Origin: Bryum argenteum
Lineage: Eukaryota > Streptophyta > Bryopsida > Bryales > Bryaceae
Assembly: GCA_037043015.1 (NCBI GenBank)
Contig: CM073327.1
Coordinates: 12,878,727-12,942,726, forward strand
Reading direction: 5' to 3'
DNA: 64,000 nucleotides
Positions 61,901 to 64,000 of this stretch are shown here, one piece after another; within the stretch, counting starts at the first letter, position 1; each line of letters starts with the position of its first letter. The notes beneath the pieces were generated by a model. It was not told the DNA's origin. It did not search any database and was given only the letters and a program-made list of their open reading frames with translations. A program made the position numbers and the translations under genes.

Positions 61901-64000
61901 GTGCCAGAGATCAGCAGCCAGCGACTAAGTCCCATTTCATTGCGGCCACGATGCAGCACACGACAGAGCAGAGAAGAGATTTCCATACAAATTCCTGATG
62001 CGGTGGACCTGGAAACCATTGACACCCCATGGGGCTCAGGGGAGGATAGTGAAGGAGGGGATGGTTTCAGGACACCGACGCGTCGAGGATCCTCGGCTGG
62101 AACCGCGAAGGGCCATGCATCCCATGCAGATTCCGAGGCGACTGGGCTATGCAGGTTCACGGTGATGGATTTCCAACCGGGTGCTCCACCTCCGAGTATC
62201 ATCGAGCGCCAAAGTTTGGGAGAGTACCATCCCAACCTCCATGACTGTGGGGTGGGTGACTGCCCCTTCACGGAGATCAGCCCTGAGTCCCGAATGCGTG
62301 CCTTCCAGGTGGGTATGCCAGTGGAAGGGAACTTGAGCCCCGGAGACCACCCTCGAGTAGATCACCGGGCATTTACGCACCCAGTCTTTGTGAAGGTGCG
62401 ACTGGAAATTTTGGGACAAGATTCTTCGTTACGGTTAGGTGTAGAGCATCTTAGTGGAGAGGTGCAAAGACCGGTACTACCATGAAGTGCACGGGAGTCC
62501 CATGTTCACTGTGGACTTCGGTGGCATCATTGGGATTCGGGAGATGCGGGTGTGCGACACAGAGGTAATGGAATCAGATCAGGAACCCATGGGCATGGGA
62601 CGTACGCAACGGACCTTGGACTTTGGGAGGGCGTCCGGTACACCCACGGATGAGAATGCCATGCGGGCCGAGAGCCACCCCAAGTCAGACAGCGACCCCA
62701 GCGACGGTGAATGGGAAGTGGAGTTTGAAGACTTTGCTGACCATAATTCATCAGGTATGTCGTCACCGGCATCAAATTCTTCATTTCTTGAAGACCCGCT
62801 TCGAGACTTGGGCTTCTATGATGCCAGTGAGGATACCAGCACTTGGCCTTTTGAGAAACTATGGGCTGACAAGCAATGGATGGAGCCCAATCTAACCTTC
62901 CTAGGAGAGCGTGGTGTCTTCCGAGGTCCCACTCCAGGCCCTACCGGCCCCCAGGCAGCTGTGCCCGCTCAGCCAGTGGAGTACTTCATGAAGTACTGGC
63001 CACCAGATGTACTCCGCCGAATCGTCGAGGAGACCAATCGGTATGAACTTCTTTACTTATTCGTGAGTTTCAGGAAGCTCTGATTTTCTGTCTACTTTCG
63101 GTTCACCTCGCTAACTGGATGTGCACCTTGTGGGATTTAGGTATGCCGCACAACCCGACTTCGATGAGCCACATCTCACCAATGGCAGTACGATTGGATT
63201 GACTTGACCGAGGGGAGTTGCTATGTTGGTTTGGGATACTAATTCTCATGGGTCCGAAGGTGCTCCCACACCGACGGCTATACTGGGACATGCGGCACTT
63301 CTACGGATGCCCTTTGATCAGTCAGGCTATGCCACGGCAGCGGTTTGAGGCCATAGTGCGATGCATCCATTTGGTGAACAATTCTGACCTTGTCATGGAC
63401 AATACATCTCCCAGATTTGACTAGATCGGGAAGGTGAGGTGGCTCCTGGAGAGCTTTGCGAGGATATCTCAGTCATTGTACAATGCAGAGCGGGTGTGCA
63501 CTGTCGACGAAATTATGGTGCCATACAAAGGTAAATATTGTGGCATCAGGCAGTTTATGAAGAGCAAACCAGTGCGGTTTGGTATCAAGCTGTGGGCTTT
63601 GGCGTCCAGCACTTCTCGGTATGTTTCTTATATGCCCCTCCCGATTCCGACGCTAATCAAGCGGCGGTCTTCCGTAGCACTACTCAGATGTTTCGTATGT
63701 TTCGATGGTTGATTCTCGCATATTCCTAACCCTCGGCTATATCCCATGCAGATATGTCTCAAATGCCATTGTTTACCTTGGTGCTAGCGACGAGCGCGAG
63801 AAGGGAGGGCTAGTGGGACAGGAAGCAGTGTTGAACGCAGTGCGAGGATTGGAGCACCGTGGACATACAGTCGTCACCGACAATTTCTTTACGAGTATCC
63901 CCCTTGCGATGTCGTTATTGGAGCGAGGCTTCTGGTGCACAGGCACCGTGAAGAAATCGTCGAAGGGATTCCCGTCATCACTCGCTGGGCTGAAGTCGAA
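61901..64000 (+). pseudogene. piggyBac transposase (DDE_Tnp_1_7), decayed and truncated by the window
   Basis: Acidic N-terminal frames (61901-62485 and, one frame over, 62454 onward) lead into the conserved core. Two introns fit GT-AG: 63041-63140 and 63619-63751. The core reads FGILILMGPKVLPHRRLYWD, MPRQRFEAIVRCIHLVNNSD, VCTVDEIMVPYKGKYCGIRQ (first catalytic Asp in TVDE), SKPVRFGIKLWALAS and, after intron 2, HTVVTDNFFTSIPLAMSLLE (second catalytic Asp in TDNF). The third Asp lies beyond the window. Damage: a 1-base loss near 63211-63217 after TGG-ATT-GAC-TTG-ACC-GAG, an in-frame TAG at 63422-63424, and a frame change near 62450. This copy is therefore unlikely to encode a working enzyme. Confidence 0.85.

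Larger units (their letters stand above)
60396..64000 (+). mobile_element. piggyBac-type transposon, left part (continues beyond window)
   Basis: TTAA at 60392-60395 is followed by CCCTTAAACGGCTGAG, the same kind of end as the TTAA MITEs, and then by a hairpin CGTGCC-GCTGT-GGCACG 16 nt inside. Base composition jumps to GC-rich at this point and stays so. The interior holds decayed frames, ending in a recognisable piggyBac (DDE_Tnp_1_7) transposase. At least 3.6 kb is seen; the right end lies outside the window. Confidence 0.85.

Overview
The window looks like nuclear DNA of a green land plant (streptophyte), most likely a non-seed plant such as a bryophyte. The genes are spliced with GT-AG introns. 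They include plant-type PEP carboxylase ending in QNTG, a thermospermine synthase of the ACL5 type, a BAHD acyltransferase, a plastid protein related to Arabidopsis At4g37920, and a regulator with an EAR repression motif. Exons are clearly GC-richer than the AT-rich intergenic DNA, which is full of small DNA transposons. The exact species cannot be read from the sequence. No prokaryotic, organellar, CRISPR or viral gene content was seen.

Layout. 1.3-7.1 kb: thermospermine synthase (minus, 10 exons, 336 aa) with MITEs in its long first intron. 7.1-12.4 kb: repeats and a minisatellite. 12.4-14.6 kb: BAHD acyltransferase (minus, 3 exons, 472 aa). 14.7-20.9 kb: repeat-rich, with a perfect 19-bp hairpin, TAGA microsatellites, and MITEs. 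20.9-23.0 kb: leucine-rich-repeat protein (plus). 23.1-23.5 kb: relic of a Tc1-like transposase. 24.1-24.8 kb: two abutting TTAA-flanked MITEs. 24.9-26.1 kb: intronless F-box protein (minus), with a TA-flanked element just upstream. 28.5-32.4 kb: PEP carboxylase (minus, 9 exons, 964 aa), divergent from a ribokinase at 33.3-35.1 kb (plus, 5 exons, 327 aa). 36.1-37.1 kb: a 929-bp TTAA element. 37.6-39.4 kb: plastid protein (plus, 6 exons, 405 aa), convergent with an ATP11-type mitochondrial F1-ATPase assembly factor at 39.8-41.8 kb (minus, 5 exons, 245 aa). 43.3-44.6 kb: broken trihelix (Myb/SANT-like) gene of transposon type. 45-54 kb: AT-rich, gene-poor, with a solo LTR (5-bp target duplication), a Harbinger transposase relic and a Harbinger-type MITE. 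54.5-57.2 kb: C2HC zinc-finger protein with an EAR motif (plus, 4 exons, 821 aa). 57.3-60.4 kb: tandem repeats and two more abutting TTAA MITEs. 60.4-64.0 kb: left part of a large piggyBac-type transposon with a decayed, intron-containing transposase, running off the window edge.

How it fits together. The host genes are unrelated housekeeping, metabolic and regulatory genes and do not form a cluster. The most coherent system is mobile. At least eight elements of several families, 167 to 929 bp where both ends are seen, end in TTAA-CCC(C/T)TAAA, as does the piggyBac-type element at 60.4 kb. Most of them also carry a family-specific short hairpin 15-18 nt inside one end. The hairpin sequence differs between families but its position is kept, suggesting that shape as well as sequence marks these ends. 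In two places neighbouring elements share a single TTAA.
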